Source of the DNA: Coriobacteriia bacterium
Lineage (GTDB): Bacteria; Actinomycetota; Coriobacteriia; WRKU01; WQUG01
Direction of reading: 5' to 3'
Assembly (NCBI GenBank): GCA_009778715.1
Contig: WRFR01000012.1
Location: 1-49,870 of the forward strand
Length of the DNA: 49,870 nt
Shown here: in pieces, positions 16,575 to 24,151 of the stretch
How the letters are laid out: each line of letters begins with the position of its first letter
Position numbering within the stretch: position 1 is the stretch's first letter
Program-made: the position numbers and the translations under genes
Notes under the pieces: generated by a model
Told to the model about the DNA's origin: nothing
Database searches by the model: none
Seen by the model: only the letters and a program-made list of their open reading frames with translations

Positions 16575-16600
16575 GGAGAGCTGCCGCAGGGCAGCTCTCC
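16575..16600 (+). terminator. Strong hairpin between hyaC and the maturation protease gene
   Basis: GGAGAGCTGCC (16575-16585) and GGCAGCTCTCC (16590-16600) form a perfect 11-bp stem with loop GCAG. No T-run follows, so it may act as a leaky terminator or an mRNA stabiliser for the upstream structural genes. It also lies just upstream of the protease start. Confidence 0.6.
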
Positions 16601-16615
16601 TGCTATCATGAATAC

Positions 16616-17176
16616 ATGACTGAAGCAAAACATATCCTGCTGATGGCTGTGGGCAACCCCACGGTCGAAGATGACGGCATCGGCCCCTACTGCCTCCAAT
16701 GCTTGCTCGAATGGTTTGAATTCCCTCCTGATCTTCGTTGTGTTGATGAGGGTGACTTGGGGCCATCGATTCTCATGGATCTTGATGAGGTGCATGAATT
16801 GATCGTTCTTGACGCCGCCAAGGAAACGGGACATCCTGCCGGGACCGTCCTGATCATGACGCCTGCGGAGATGGCGGCCAACGCGGTGTTGCATACCGCT
16901 CACGACATGGCGCTGGTCGACGTGCTGGGCATGGCCGCGCTGACGGATAAGGCCCCGGAACATACGGTCGTTGTTGGCATGCAGGTGGCAGGCTTGCGCG
17001 AGTGGGTGCTGGATATGACGCCGGAAGTGCAGGCGGCGGCGCCTGTCATGTGCGCAGCAGCGCTTGACCAGTTGCGGCGCCTGGGTGTGGAGTTCACGCC
17101 AAAGCCAGGCGCTCCCATCCCGGATGAACTTTTCGACGCCCTGGAGCACTTTGCTCCCCAAACATCTGAAAGCTGA
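16616..17176 (+). CDS. hyaD: Hydrogenase maturation protease (peptidase M52, HyaD/HycI type)
   Basis: A 186-residue protein that removes the C-terminal peptide of the large subunit after nickel insertion. Family motifs are VGNPTVEDDGIGPYC (metal-ligand acid in the GNxxxxDDGxG loop), VLDAAK (the second Asp ligand) and the His in TAHDMALVDVLGMA. Its presence here means the large subunit must have a cleavable C-terminal extension, which exists only if the UGA at 15775 is read through. A second in-frame ATG lies at 16607. Neither start has a clear ribosome site outside the preceding hairpin. Confidence 0.9.
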   Translation: MTEAKHILLMAVGNPTVEDDGIGPYCLQCLLEWFEFPPDLRCVDEGDLGPSILMDLDEVHELIVLDAAKETGHPAGTVLIMTPAEMAANAVLHTAHDMALVDVLGMAALTDKAPEHTVVVGMQVAGLREWVLDMTPEVQAAAPVMCAAALDQLRRLGVEFTPKPGAPIPDELFDALEHFAPQTSES

Positions 17177-17226
17177 CACAGGCCCTCGCTCGCCAGTTAT
17201 CTCCCATTTATTCGCTGTGCTTATAC

Positions 17227-17251
17227 TTGATATAAGATATACTTGTATCAA
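17227..17251. promoter_or_regulatory. Inverted repeat upstream of the YedF-like gene
   Basis: TTGATA and TATCAA arms are separated by 13 bp of AT-rich sequence containing TATACT. The site lies 27-51 bp before the start at 17278 and could be a promoter with an operator. Confidence 0.35.
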
Positions 17252-17277
17252 AACAATAGCGACCAGGAAGGGTGCCG

Positions 17278-17616
17278 ATGAAGAAGTATCTCATGATCAA
17301 CAGCGAAAGCTTGGGTCAGGGTGACTATGAGTTAGGCAAAACGCTCATGAAGAAGTTCCTGCACACGGCGGTGGCAAGCGGGGAAACCCCTGAGGGGATT
17401 GCGCTCCTTAACAGCGGCGTGAAGCTTGCCTGTGAGGGCTCGCCGGTGCTTGACGAGCTGAGATCGTTTGAAGAACGGGGCGCAAAGATTAGTTCCTGTA
17501 TTACCTGTCTTGAGTTCTATGACCTGCTGGATAAAGTCGCCGTCGGTATCCAGGGAACGATGTCTCTTTATGTGCAATACATGTTTGACGCCGACGACAC
17601 CTTCGTGATCGGCTAA
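17278..17616 (+). CDS. YedF-like selenium-metabolism protein, DsrE-type domain only
   Basis: A 112-residue protein that matches the C-terminal half of the sulfurtransferase-like YedF proteins found with selenium genes. The visible family pattern is SESLGQGDYELGKTLMKKFLH, then LLNSGVKLACEGSPVLDEL, then GAKISSCITCLEFYDLLDKVAVG. The usual N-terminal TusA/SirA domain, with its CPxP motif, is missing. The CITC pair (about residues 75-78) is a candidate for sulfur or selenium chemistry. A role in selenium delivery to SelD is inferred from context. The ATG at 17278 follows AGGAAGG; an upstream GTG is unlikely. Confidence 0.8.
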   Translation: MKKYLMINSESLGQGDYELGKTLMKKFLHTAVASGETPEGIALLNSGVKLACEGSPVLDELRSFEERGAKISSCITCLEFYDLLDKVAVGIQGTMSLYVQYMFDADDTFVIG

Positions 17617-17689
17617 AGAAGGAATGCTCCAAGTGAAGAGATTATTGTGATGAGCGAGAGGGAAACGGCAGAAGAAAAGAAAACGACTC

Positions 17690-17766
17690 TGGTCGGGATG
17701 ACTGGATTTGAACCAGCGACCTCTCGGTCCCGAACCGAACGCTCTACCAAGCTGAGCCACATCCCG
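17690..17766 (-). tRNA. tRNA-Pro (anticodon CGG)
   Basis: On the minus strand the acceptor CGGGATG pairs with CATCCCG, followed by A and an encoded CCA. The anticodon loop TTCGGGA gives CGG, with stem TTCGG/CCGAG. The T-arm CTGGTTCAAATCCAG is well formed. Length is 77 nt. It lies, in the opposite direction, between the YedF-like gene and selD. Confidence 0.95.
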
Positions 17767-17867
17767 ACACGGATTTACAATTCTAGCATGTCGCACGCTT
17801 GCCCGCCACACATCAGGCTATACTGGTTAGCAGAGCGATGAGAAACAGAAAGGAGGCACAGGGATCC

Positions 17868-18935
17868 ATGACTGAGAAAGTTCGTTTGACGCAACTCTCG
17901 CATAAATCTGGTTGAGCAGCCAAATGGGGTCCGGCGGACCTCCAACGAGTATTAGACCAGATCACCGGGGCACAAGCCGACCACATCGTGCTCGGTTTTG
18001 AGACTAATGATGACGCTGCGGTCGTGCGCTTGGCCGATGGCCTGGCGCTCCTGCAGACGGTCGACTTCTTCACGCCGATCGTTGATGATGGCTATGACTT
18101 TGGCCGGATAGCGGCAGCCAACGCTCTTTCTGACGTCTATGCAATGGGTGGCGAGCCGCTCTGCGCGATGAATCTGCTGGCGTTTCCCTGTTCTCTGCCG
18201 TCCGAGATCGTAGCCGATATCGTGCGCGGTGGCGCTGAGGTCTGCGCCCATGCCGGCGCTCCGGTGGTGGGAGGACACACGATCGATGACGAGGAGCCAA
18301 AGTTCGGGCTTTCGGTCACTGGGCGTATTGACCCTGACCGGATACTTTATAATGCCGGTGCGCACCCCGGCGATTTGTTGGTGTTGACCAAACCCCTGGG
18401 AACCGGGCTTATCGGCACAGCACTCAAGCAGGGGATCCTTGATGAAGCTGACGATGACGCGCGTGTAGCGATCGAATCGATGGCCCATCTTAATCGGGAG
18501 GCGTCGCGTGCGGCTCAGGCTTTAGCGGCGTCAGAAGATGCGAAAAACCCGGTCCACGCCTGCACTGATGTGAGCGGCTTCGGATTGGTCGGCCATGCGC
18601 ATGAGATGGCCCAGGCTTCTGGGTGCTCGGTGCAACTGCGCGTCGCTGACCTGCCACTCCTGCCTCGTGCGCGGGAGCTGGCTGCTGCTGCGGTCACACC
18701 GGGCAAGACCGACGAACTGATAACGTGGGCGGCAGACTTTGTTATCGATGCGATCGATACCGATGATAATGCCCGCCTGATCTGCGACCGCCTGATCTGC
18801 GATCCCCAGACTTCAGGAGGGCTGCTGTTGGCGATCGAGCCGTCTGCAGCTGCACGTTATCTTGAGGCGGTTGACGAGGCCTGGGTCATTGGTGAGCTCA
18901 CCGATGGGCCCTCCGGGCAGGTAACGCTCCTCTGA
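17868..18935 (+). CDS. selD: Selenophosphate synthetase SelD containing selenocysteine (Sec16)
   Basis: SelD makes selenophosphate from selenide and ATP. The gene starts at ATG 17868, with AGGAGG at 17851, and reads through TGA 17913-17915. This gives the N-terminal active-site segment LSHKSG-U-AAKWGPADL, where other SelD proteins have Cys or Sec, followed by the conserved Lys. Downstream are the family motifs (NDDAAVVRL, QTVDFFTPIVDDGYDFGRIAAANALSDVYAMGG, VVGGHTIDDEEPKFGLSVTG, DVSGFGLVGHAHEMA, CDPQTSGGLLLA). Total 355 aa. A start at 17988 would lose 40 residues, including the nucleophile. A SECIS-like hairpin lies at 17926-17942. Confidence 0.95.
17926..17942 (+). promoter_or_regulatory. Predicted SECIS hairpin of selD
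   Basis: GGGGTCC (17926-17932) pairs with GGACCTC (17936-17942) over seven base pairs including one wobble, with loop GGC. It begins 10 nt after the UGA, the same distance as in the hydrogenase gene, which supports both. Confidence 0.7.
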
Positions 18936-18937
18936 TC

Positions 18938-19672
18938 ATGGGAGTCCTGGGTACGATCGGGGGTTGGCTGCAAAGCGTGATGCTGGCGCTGGGGTACGGC
19001 GTCTGCCATCAACTTCCGGACCGCAGCTTTATCTCAGGGGGGTTCCAACAGCCGGTCTGCGCGCGCTGTTCAGGCATCTATATCGCCACGACGTTCGGAC
19101 TGGTCGCCCTGTTCTTCCTCTATCGTTTCAGGCACAGGCCGACGACGTCTCCTGATGAGCGCCTCCAGGTTCAGCTCCACTGGTCGTACTGGGTGTTCCT
19201 GGTGCTGGCACTTGGCGCTATGGGCTATGATGGCGTTTCCAGCTATGCGCACCTGCGACCGACGACCGACTTGATCCGTCTCATCACGGGCCTGGCGGTG
19301 GGAGGCGCGCTTGCGCCGCTTCTCTGGGCGTTGTTGAATGAGACCTTGCTCAAAGCGCGTGAAAGCAGAAAGATACTGGCCTGCCCCCGTGACTGGCTGC
19401 TTTATCTGGGCACTCTGGTGCTGGCGGGCCTTATTGACTACCTTGCGGGTCCGGTGTTGGGCCCTGTTGTCCCGCTCCTGGTGACGGCGTGCCTGGTGGC
19501 GACCTTCACGACGATCGCGCTGGTCGTACTGGGCTTGTTCAAACGCTTCGCCGGCCGGGTCGACCGGGCACGTGACGTCGTTTTTCCCGCGCTGATCGCG
19601 CTCGTGATCGCGCTGGCGCTGCTCATGCTCTTCGCTCTCGGCAAGGCCGCCTTGCTCTCCTGGCTAATTTAA
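18938..19672 (+). CDS. DUF2085 family membrane protein
   Basis: A 244-residue protein with about six membrane helices. The N-terminal pattern GVCHQLPDRSF and then CARCSGIYIATTFGL is the DUF2085 signature; its Cys pairs (CxxH and CxRCxG) suggest a metal or redox site at the membrane face. The ATG at 18938 is two bases after the selD stop, so the two are probably co-transcribed. The function is unknown, and the coupling to selD may be accidental. Confidence 0.75.
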   Translation: MGVLGTIGGWLQSVMLALGYGVCHQLPDRSFISGGFQQPVCARCSGIYIATTFGLVALFFLYRFRHRPTTSPDERLQVQLHWSYWVFLVLALGAMGYDGVSSYAHLRPTTDLIRLITGLAVGGALAPLLWALLNETLLKARESRKILACPRDWLLYLGTLVLAGLIDYLAGPVLGPVVPLLVTACLVATFTTIALVVLGLFKRFAGRVDRARDVVFPALIALVIALALLMLFALGKAALLSWLI

Positions 19673-19737
19673 GAACGGGTGATGTCCGACCCTCTTGTTA
19701 TGCTGTGAGTAATCAGCATCAAGATTGAGGAGTCCTC

Positions 19738-20505
19738 ATGGCACACACTGCCCCTGATCAGTTCCAACAGCAGGCAAGTCGCGCATTCGGCCAATTGGTC
19801 CGCAGTATCAACGACGCGCAGTTGAGGGCGCTTATGCGTGCGGTTTTTTATCGCGCGGGTCGCTATCAGGCGTTCTGCCAGGCTCCAATGGCGTTGTCCG
19901 GGCCTGATGCTGCCAGGGGTAGCGCTATCCGGCATGCGATCAGGTCCGGCAGGCTTGTGCGTTCAGTAGCGGGGAGTTTCTCTGCGCGATCCCAGGACCT
20001 TATGTTGGCGGCGGCGTTGTTCCTGGGAGCAGGGGCGACCGAGGCCTTCGAGGCGCAGGGGGCCGCGCGCCTGACGCCACGCGGGCGGCTCTATCCGGTG
20101 GCGGTGCTCTCAACGCTGATAGTCCATGACACGCGCTGCACGATCGATCGCAGTAAGCGTGAAGCACTGGAGGGGCTTATCCTGCGGGCGGCTGCCTTTG
20201 CGGGGGAGTCCGGCGTGCCGGAGCCTGAGGAGGTTGGCGTGGAGGACCTTCTGGGGCGTGAGGCGCGGATCCTTGCGCTTTGCGTGCAGTTGGATCGTTT
20301 TGCGGCGTATCAGAGCGATGCACGACAGGTCGCGCCACTCCCTGACCTTGCGGTAAGATGGTCTCTGCCAACGTCAAAGCAGCAACTCTCACAAGGAAAT
20401 GCTGCATCAAAGAGCGAACCATCGGTTTCGCACTTGACATTGGTCGATTCGCGACGAAAGGATGACGATGACGACATGCATGAACCCCGGGTTGCCGCAG
20501 GCTGA
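19738..20505 (+). CDS. Uncharacterised protein, possibly a degenerate HD-domain protein
   Basis: A 255-residue, mostly helical, soluble protein not firmly recognised. The spacing of AIRHAIRSGRLVRSVAG, DLMLAAALFLGAGATEAF and LYPVAVLSTLIVHDT recalls HD-type phosphohydrolases of the YhaM kind. The HD pair expected in the LLHDxGK position is absent (LFLGAGAT), so activity would be lost or changed. The C-terminal 45 residues are low-complexity and end in a run of Asp. It overlaps the start of mtnP by about 40 bp, which implies co-expression. The start has GAGGAGT upstream. Confidence 0.6.
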   Translation: MAHTAPDQFQQQASRAFGQLVRSINDAQLRALMRAVFYRAGRYQAFCQAPMALSGPDAARGSAIRHAIRSGRLVRSVAGSFSARSQDLMLAAALFLGAGATEAFEAQGAARLTPRGRLYPVAVLSTLIVHDTRCTIDRSKREALEGLILRAAAFAGESGVPEPEEVGVEDLLGREARILALCVQLDRFAAYQSDARQVAPLPDLAVRWSLPTSKQQLSQGNAASKSEPSVSHLTLVDSRRKDDDDDMHEPRVAAG

Positions 20506-21280
20506 GATAGGGATCTTTGGCGGGAGCGGCTTCTACGAACTGCTCGACGATGCGACCGAGTATAAGATATGGACACCTTATGGCGAGCCTTCAGATGTCG
20601 TGGCGGTCGGTACGCTCGGCGGGCGCAGTGTTGCTTTCATGCCGCGCCATGGCAAGAATCACACGATCGCGCCGCATGAGGTGAACTATCGCGCGAACCT
20701 CTGGGCGTTTCACGAGCTGGGCGTGATCCGGGTCATAGGCCCTTCTGCCTGCGGGAGCCTCAGCCCAGAAGTTGCTCCGGGTGACTTCGTGGTGGTCGAT
20801 CAGTTCGTCGATCGCACGAACGGGCGCGCTGATACCTTCGCGGAAGGCGGCAGGATCTATCATGTATCCTCGGCCGATCCCTACTGTCCGGAGCTGCGCC
20901 AGCTGGCGATCGACAGCTGTCATCGGTTGGGCATCAAAGTGCATGAGACCGGCACGGTCGTCGTGATCCAGGGGCCGCGCTTCTCGACGCGGGCAGAGTC
21001 GCAGTGGTTCGCGCGCCAAGGCTGGACGGTCGTCAACATGACCCAGTATCCGGAGGGCTATCTCGCGCGTGAGCTGGAGATGTGCTACGTCAACGTTGCG
21101 CTCATTACTGATTATGACGCAGGTGTCAACGCCGATGACGCGGTCACCAACGTTAACGTCATGGAGGTTTTCGCCAACAACATCGACAAGCTTAAGGCTC
21201 TTATCGATGACATGGTGCCAACTATCCCGGAACAGCGTCACTGCCTGTGTAAGGATGCCCTGGCCAGTGCAGCAATGTAA
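20468..21280 (+). CDS. mtnP: S-methyl-5'-thioadenosine phosphorylase (MtnP / PNP family)
   Basis: A phosphorylase that cleaves methylthioadenosine (or a related purine nucleoside) to adenine and methylthioribose-1-phosphate. Motifs: EIGIFGGSGFYEL (phosphate loop), PRHGKNHTIAPHEVNYRANLWA, VIGPSACGSL, GTVVVIQGPRFSTRAE and NMTQYPE. The ATG at 20468 is six bases after GAAAGG; ATGs at 20462 and 20480 are also possible. Length is about 270 aa, normal for the family. Substrate choice between MTA and related nucleosides cannot be fixed from sequence. Confidence 0.88.
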   Translation: MTTCMNPGLPQAEIGIFGGSGFYELLDDATEYKIWTPYGEPSDVVAVGTLGGRSVAFMPRHGKNHTIAPHEVNYRANLWAFHELGVIRVIGPSACGSLSPEVAPGDFVVVDQFVDRTNGRADTFAEGGRIYHVSSADPYCPELRQLAIDSCHRLGIKVHETGTVVVIQGPRFSTRAESQWFARQGWTVVNMTQYPEGYLARELEMCYVNVALITDYDAGVNADDAVTNVNVMEVFANNIDKLKALIDDMVPTIPEQRHCLCKDALASAAM

Positions 21281-21429
21281 TGCCGCTCGTCTGCTTTGGT
21301 TGTGCAAGGTCGCGAAATTTGTAGTACACTGGGTAGCCGTGCCGGGTATTTGCATGGTATGCTTACCGGCGTCAGATAGATGGTGGAGTTGGCAAAAGCC
21401 GCTTGCTCCAGAGACCATGGAGGTTGTTA

Positions 21430-21846
21430 ATGTTTGGTTTAGGTCCCGGAGAAACCGTAATCATAATAATCCTTATTATTGTGCTATTTGTGATCTTTGG
21501 TCCGAAGCAGCTCCCTAAGCTGGGCAAGATGTTCGGCAAGACCATGAAGTCCGTACGTACCGGCCTTGATGAAATGAATGCCGAGATGAAAACTGAGAGC
21601 GCATCAGAGCCGACTGAGAGCGATGCGGCCGAAACATCCGACAAACCAGCCGCGTCGGTTCCTCTGGTCTGCCCGAAGTGCGGTACGACTGCCAAGCCTG
21701 GGACGAAGTTCTGCCCGGAGTGTGGCACGGAGCTCAAAGTCCCCGAGCCAGTGGCAGCAGCGGATGCACCTTCTGCTTGCCCCAAATGCGGTACGATCGT
21801 AGCCCCTGGGACGAAGTTCTGCCCGGAGTGCGGCGAGAAGTTCTAG
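21430..21846 (+). CDS. tatA: TatA-like translocase protein fused to two C-terminal zinc ribbons
   Basis: The N terminus is a TatA/MttA domain: one membrane helix (about 8-24, ETVIIIILIIVLFVIFGPKQLP) and an amphipathic helix (KLGKMFGKTMKSVRTGLDEM). The Tat system exports folded proteins such as the hydrogenase small/large pair. After an acidic linker come two near-identical zinc ribbons (CPKCGTTAKPGTKFCPECG and CPKCGTIVAPGTKFCPECG), which are not part of ordinary TatA. The ATG at 21430 has GGAGG seven bases upstream. It is monocistronic with a terminator at 21874. No tatC is in the window. Confidence 0.85.
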   Translation: MFGLGPGETVIIIILIIVLFVIFGPKQLPKLGKMFGKTMKSVRTGLDEMNAEMKTESASEPTESDAAETSDKPAASVPLVCPKCGTTAKPGTKFCPECGTELKVPEPVAAADAPSACPKCGTIVAPGTKFCPECGEKF

Positions 21847-21873
21847 CTGGGATTTTCAAGCTTGTTAATGGGT

Positions 21874-21906
21874 GGTCGGAGCTCCTGTTCCGACCGCTCG
21901 TTTTTT
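21874..21906 (+). terminator. Rho-independent terminator after the tatA-like gene
   Basis: GGTCGGA (21874-21880) pairs with TCCGACC (21889-21895), loop GCTCCTGT. After GCTCG comes a run of six T. Confidence 0.8.
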
Positions 21907-22027
21907 CAGAAAAGTGCGGTTTGGAGGAAATTTGAAGCCTGATGGTATGTGGTACTATAGGCAGGTTAAATTTCTCAAATGAGAACTTATGCGTATAAAA
22001 CACGCTGTTGATAAAGGAGAAGAAGGA

Positions 22028-22510
22028 ATGGCTGAAGGAATCGTACTTACGCTTGAGGGCAAGAAAAAGCTTGAGGCTGAGCTCGATATACTTATTAATG
22101 TGAAGCGTGCTGAGGTAAGCGAGCGCATCAAACAAGCGAAGAGCTTTGGGGACCTGAGCGAGAACTCCGAATATGATGACGCCAAGAACGAGCAGGGTTT
22201 TGTAGAGACCCGCATCGCAGAGATCCAGGCAACGCTCGATCATGCTGAAGTTGTCGCAAGGCCCCGAAAAGCGACGAAGGTCGCGGTCGGGACAACAGTT
22301 ACCCTGAAGCCAAAAGGGCGGGGCTCAGAGGTCGATTACCACATAGTCGGTTCAGCCGAAGCTGATCCTGCCCGCCTGGCCATCAGCAACGAATCGCCGG
22401 TGGGATCGGCGCTTATCGGGCACAAGAAAGGCGACGTCATCGACGTGAAGACGCCGCGTGGGATTAAGACTTTCGAGATCATCAATATCGCACCGCTTAC
22501 CCTGCGCTGA
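22028..22510 (+). CDS. greA: Transcription elongation factor GreA
   Basis: A 160-residue protein that rescues backtracked RNA polymerase by stimulating transcript cleavage. The coiled-coil N domain holds LTLEGKKKLEAELD and the tip motif GDLSENSEYDDAKNEQ with its acidic residues. The C domain has GSALIGHKKGDVIDVKTPRG. The ATG at 22028 is preceded by AAAGGAG. It lies 19 bp before lysS, a common pairing in Actinobacteria and Firmicutes. Confidence 0.95.
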   Translation: MAEGIVLTLEGKKKLEAELDILINVKRAEVSERIKQAKSFGDLSENSEYDDAKNEQGFVETRIAEIQATLDHAEVVARPRKATKVAVGTTVTLKPKGRGSEVDYHIVGSAEADPARLAISNESPVGSALIGHKKGDVIDVKTPRGIKTFEIINIAPLTLR

Positions 22511-22529
22511 CCGATTGGAGCAAACATCC

Positions 22530-24056
22530 ATGGACCGCGAGCGTGACCTGGACACGACCCTGAACACCTCGGATATTCCTGAGGACGATCCGGTTGCCGT
22601 ACGCCGCGGAAAGTTAAGCGATCTGGCCCAGGCAGGCATCCCCGCGTATGCGACAGGGTATCGGCCCGCCGCTTCAAGCGCGTTGTTAAAGGAACATCAC
22701 GCAGATCTCACAGAAGGCGAGTCCTCTGGCGAGGAGACAAGTGTTGCAGGTCGCGTCACGGCGATTCGGCGCCAAGGCAAGATCGCATTCTGGGTACTGC
22801 GTGACGCAACGGGCGAACTCCAGTTGTTCCTGCGCCAGAACGTATTAGGCGAAGCTGCCTATGAGTTCGCGAAGACTCTCGATGTAGGCGACTGGGTCTA
22901 TGCGCGCGGTGAGGTGCTGCGCACCAGGACCGGCGAGCTTTCGCTCTCCCCGGTCGAGCTGGTGTTGCTGGCAAAATCACTACGGCCGCTCCCCGAGAAG
23001 TTTCATGGGCTGACTGATACCGACGCCCGGTATCGCCAGCGCTATGTCGACCTCATCGCCAATCCCGAGGTGCGCCGCACCTTCGAGATCCGCTTCAGGA
23101 TCATCGCCCAGATGCGGCGTTTCATGGACGCGCGCGGCTTCCTTGAGGTTGAAACGCCGATCCTGCACTCAGTGCCGGGAGGCGCCGTGGCGCGACCGTT
23201 TATCACGCACCATAACACGCTTGACCGGGACTTGTACCTGCGTATCGCGCCGGAGTTGCACCTCAAGCGGTTGTTGGTCGGCGGTTTCGAGCGCGTCTAT
23301 GAAATTGGGCGCTGCTTCCGCAACGAGGGCATGGACACGCGCCATAATCCTGAGTTTACGACCATCGAGGTCTATGAGGCCTTTGGCAACATGGAGTCAA
23401 TGATGGAGCTGACCGAGGCGCTGGTCACAGACGCTGCGCGCGAGGTCCTGGGGCGCACCGATATTACCTACCAGGGCGTCGAGCTGAACCTGGGAGAACC
23501 CTTTGTGCGCAAGACGGTCGCAGAGCTGGTGAGCGAAGCGCTGGGCGCTGAAGTCTCTGTTCACACGCCGCTTGAGGAGCTGCGCGCACTGGCTCAGCGC
23601 CGTCAGGTTGCCTTCGAGCCAGCTTGGAGCGCCGCCAAACTCTTCATGGAGCTCTTTGACGAGCTGGTCGAAGCTATCCTGATACGACCAACCTTTGCGT
23701 ATGGCTATCCAGCTGAGGTCTCGCCGCTCTCACGGCGCAATGATAAGGATCCGGAACTTACCGATCGCTTCGAGCTGTTTATCGCCGGGCGCGAGCTGGC
23801 CAATGCGTTTTCTGAGTTGACCGATCCTATCGACCAACGGGCCCGCTTTGAAGAGCAGGCGCGCGCCAAAGCCGCCGGTGATGACGAGGCGATGAGCGTC
23901 GACGAAGATTACCTGCGCGCCCAGGAGTACGGCATGCCGCCTGCCGGTGGGATGGGGTTGGGCATCGACCGCTTGGTCATGCTCTTGACCGACAGCCAGA
24001 GCATACGCGACGTTCTCCTTTTTCCAACAATGAGAGATGTATCCCCTTCTGCCTGA
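22530..24056 (+). CDS. lysS: Lysyl-tRNA synthetase, class II
   Basis: A 508-residue enzyme that charges tRNA-Lys. The N-terminal OB-fold anticodon-binding domain contains VAGRVTAIRRQGKIAFWVLRD. The catalytic core has class II motif 1 (FLEVETPILHSVPGGAVARPF), motif 2 (FRNEGMDTRHNPEFT) and motif 3 (GMGLGIDRLVMLL). The start at 22530, with a GGAG site, is preferred over an upstream frame start inside greA. The length is typical. Confidence 0.95.
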   Translation: MDRERDLDTTLNTSDIPEDDPVAVRRGKLSDLAQAGIPAYATGYRPAASSALLKEHHADLTEGESSGEETSVAGRVTAIRRQGKIAFWVLRDATGELQLFLRQNVLGEAAYEFAKTLDVGDWVYARGEVLRTRTGELSLSPVELVLLAKSLRPLPEKFHGLTDTDARYRQRYVDLIANPEVRRTFEIRFRIIAQMRRFMDARGFLEVETPILHSVPGGAVARPFITHHNTLDRDLYLRIAPELHLKRLLVGGFERVYEIGRCFRNEGMDTRHNPEFTTIEVYEAFGNMESMMELTEALVTDAAREVLGRTDITYQGVELNLGEPFVRKTVAELVSEALGAEVSVHTPLEELRALAQRRQVAFEPAWSAAKLFMELFDELVEAILIRPTFAYGYPAEVSPLSRRNDKDPELTDRFELFIAGRELANAFSELTDPIDQRARFEEQARAKAAGDDEAMSVDEDYLRAQEYGMPPAGGMGLGIDRLVMLLTDSQSIRDVLLFPTMRDVSPSA

Positions 24057-24068
24057 GAAAATGTGCTA

Positions 24069-24092
24069 TTATATATTTGGGTTTATATATAA
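24069..24092. promoter_or_regulatory. AT-rich palindrome in the adhesin promoter region
   Basis: TTATATAT and ATATATAA are perfect 8-bp arms around TTGGGTTT, 60-83 bp before the adhesin start. It could be an operator or include the promoter. It follows lysS directly and has no T-run, so it is not a convincing terminator. Confidence 0.4.
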
Positions 24093-24151
24093 AATTGGAA
24101 AATACTATAGACCATGAGGAAAACTGCAGAACATAGGGGAAGAGTAAGAAT

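Noticed and set aside
17332..17811. 159-codon minus-strand frame over the YedF-like gene and tRNA-Pro
   Set aside because: It crosses a tRNA gene and is antisense to a recognised protein.
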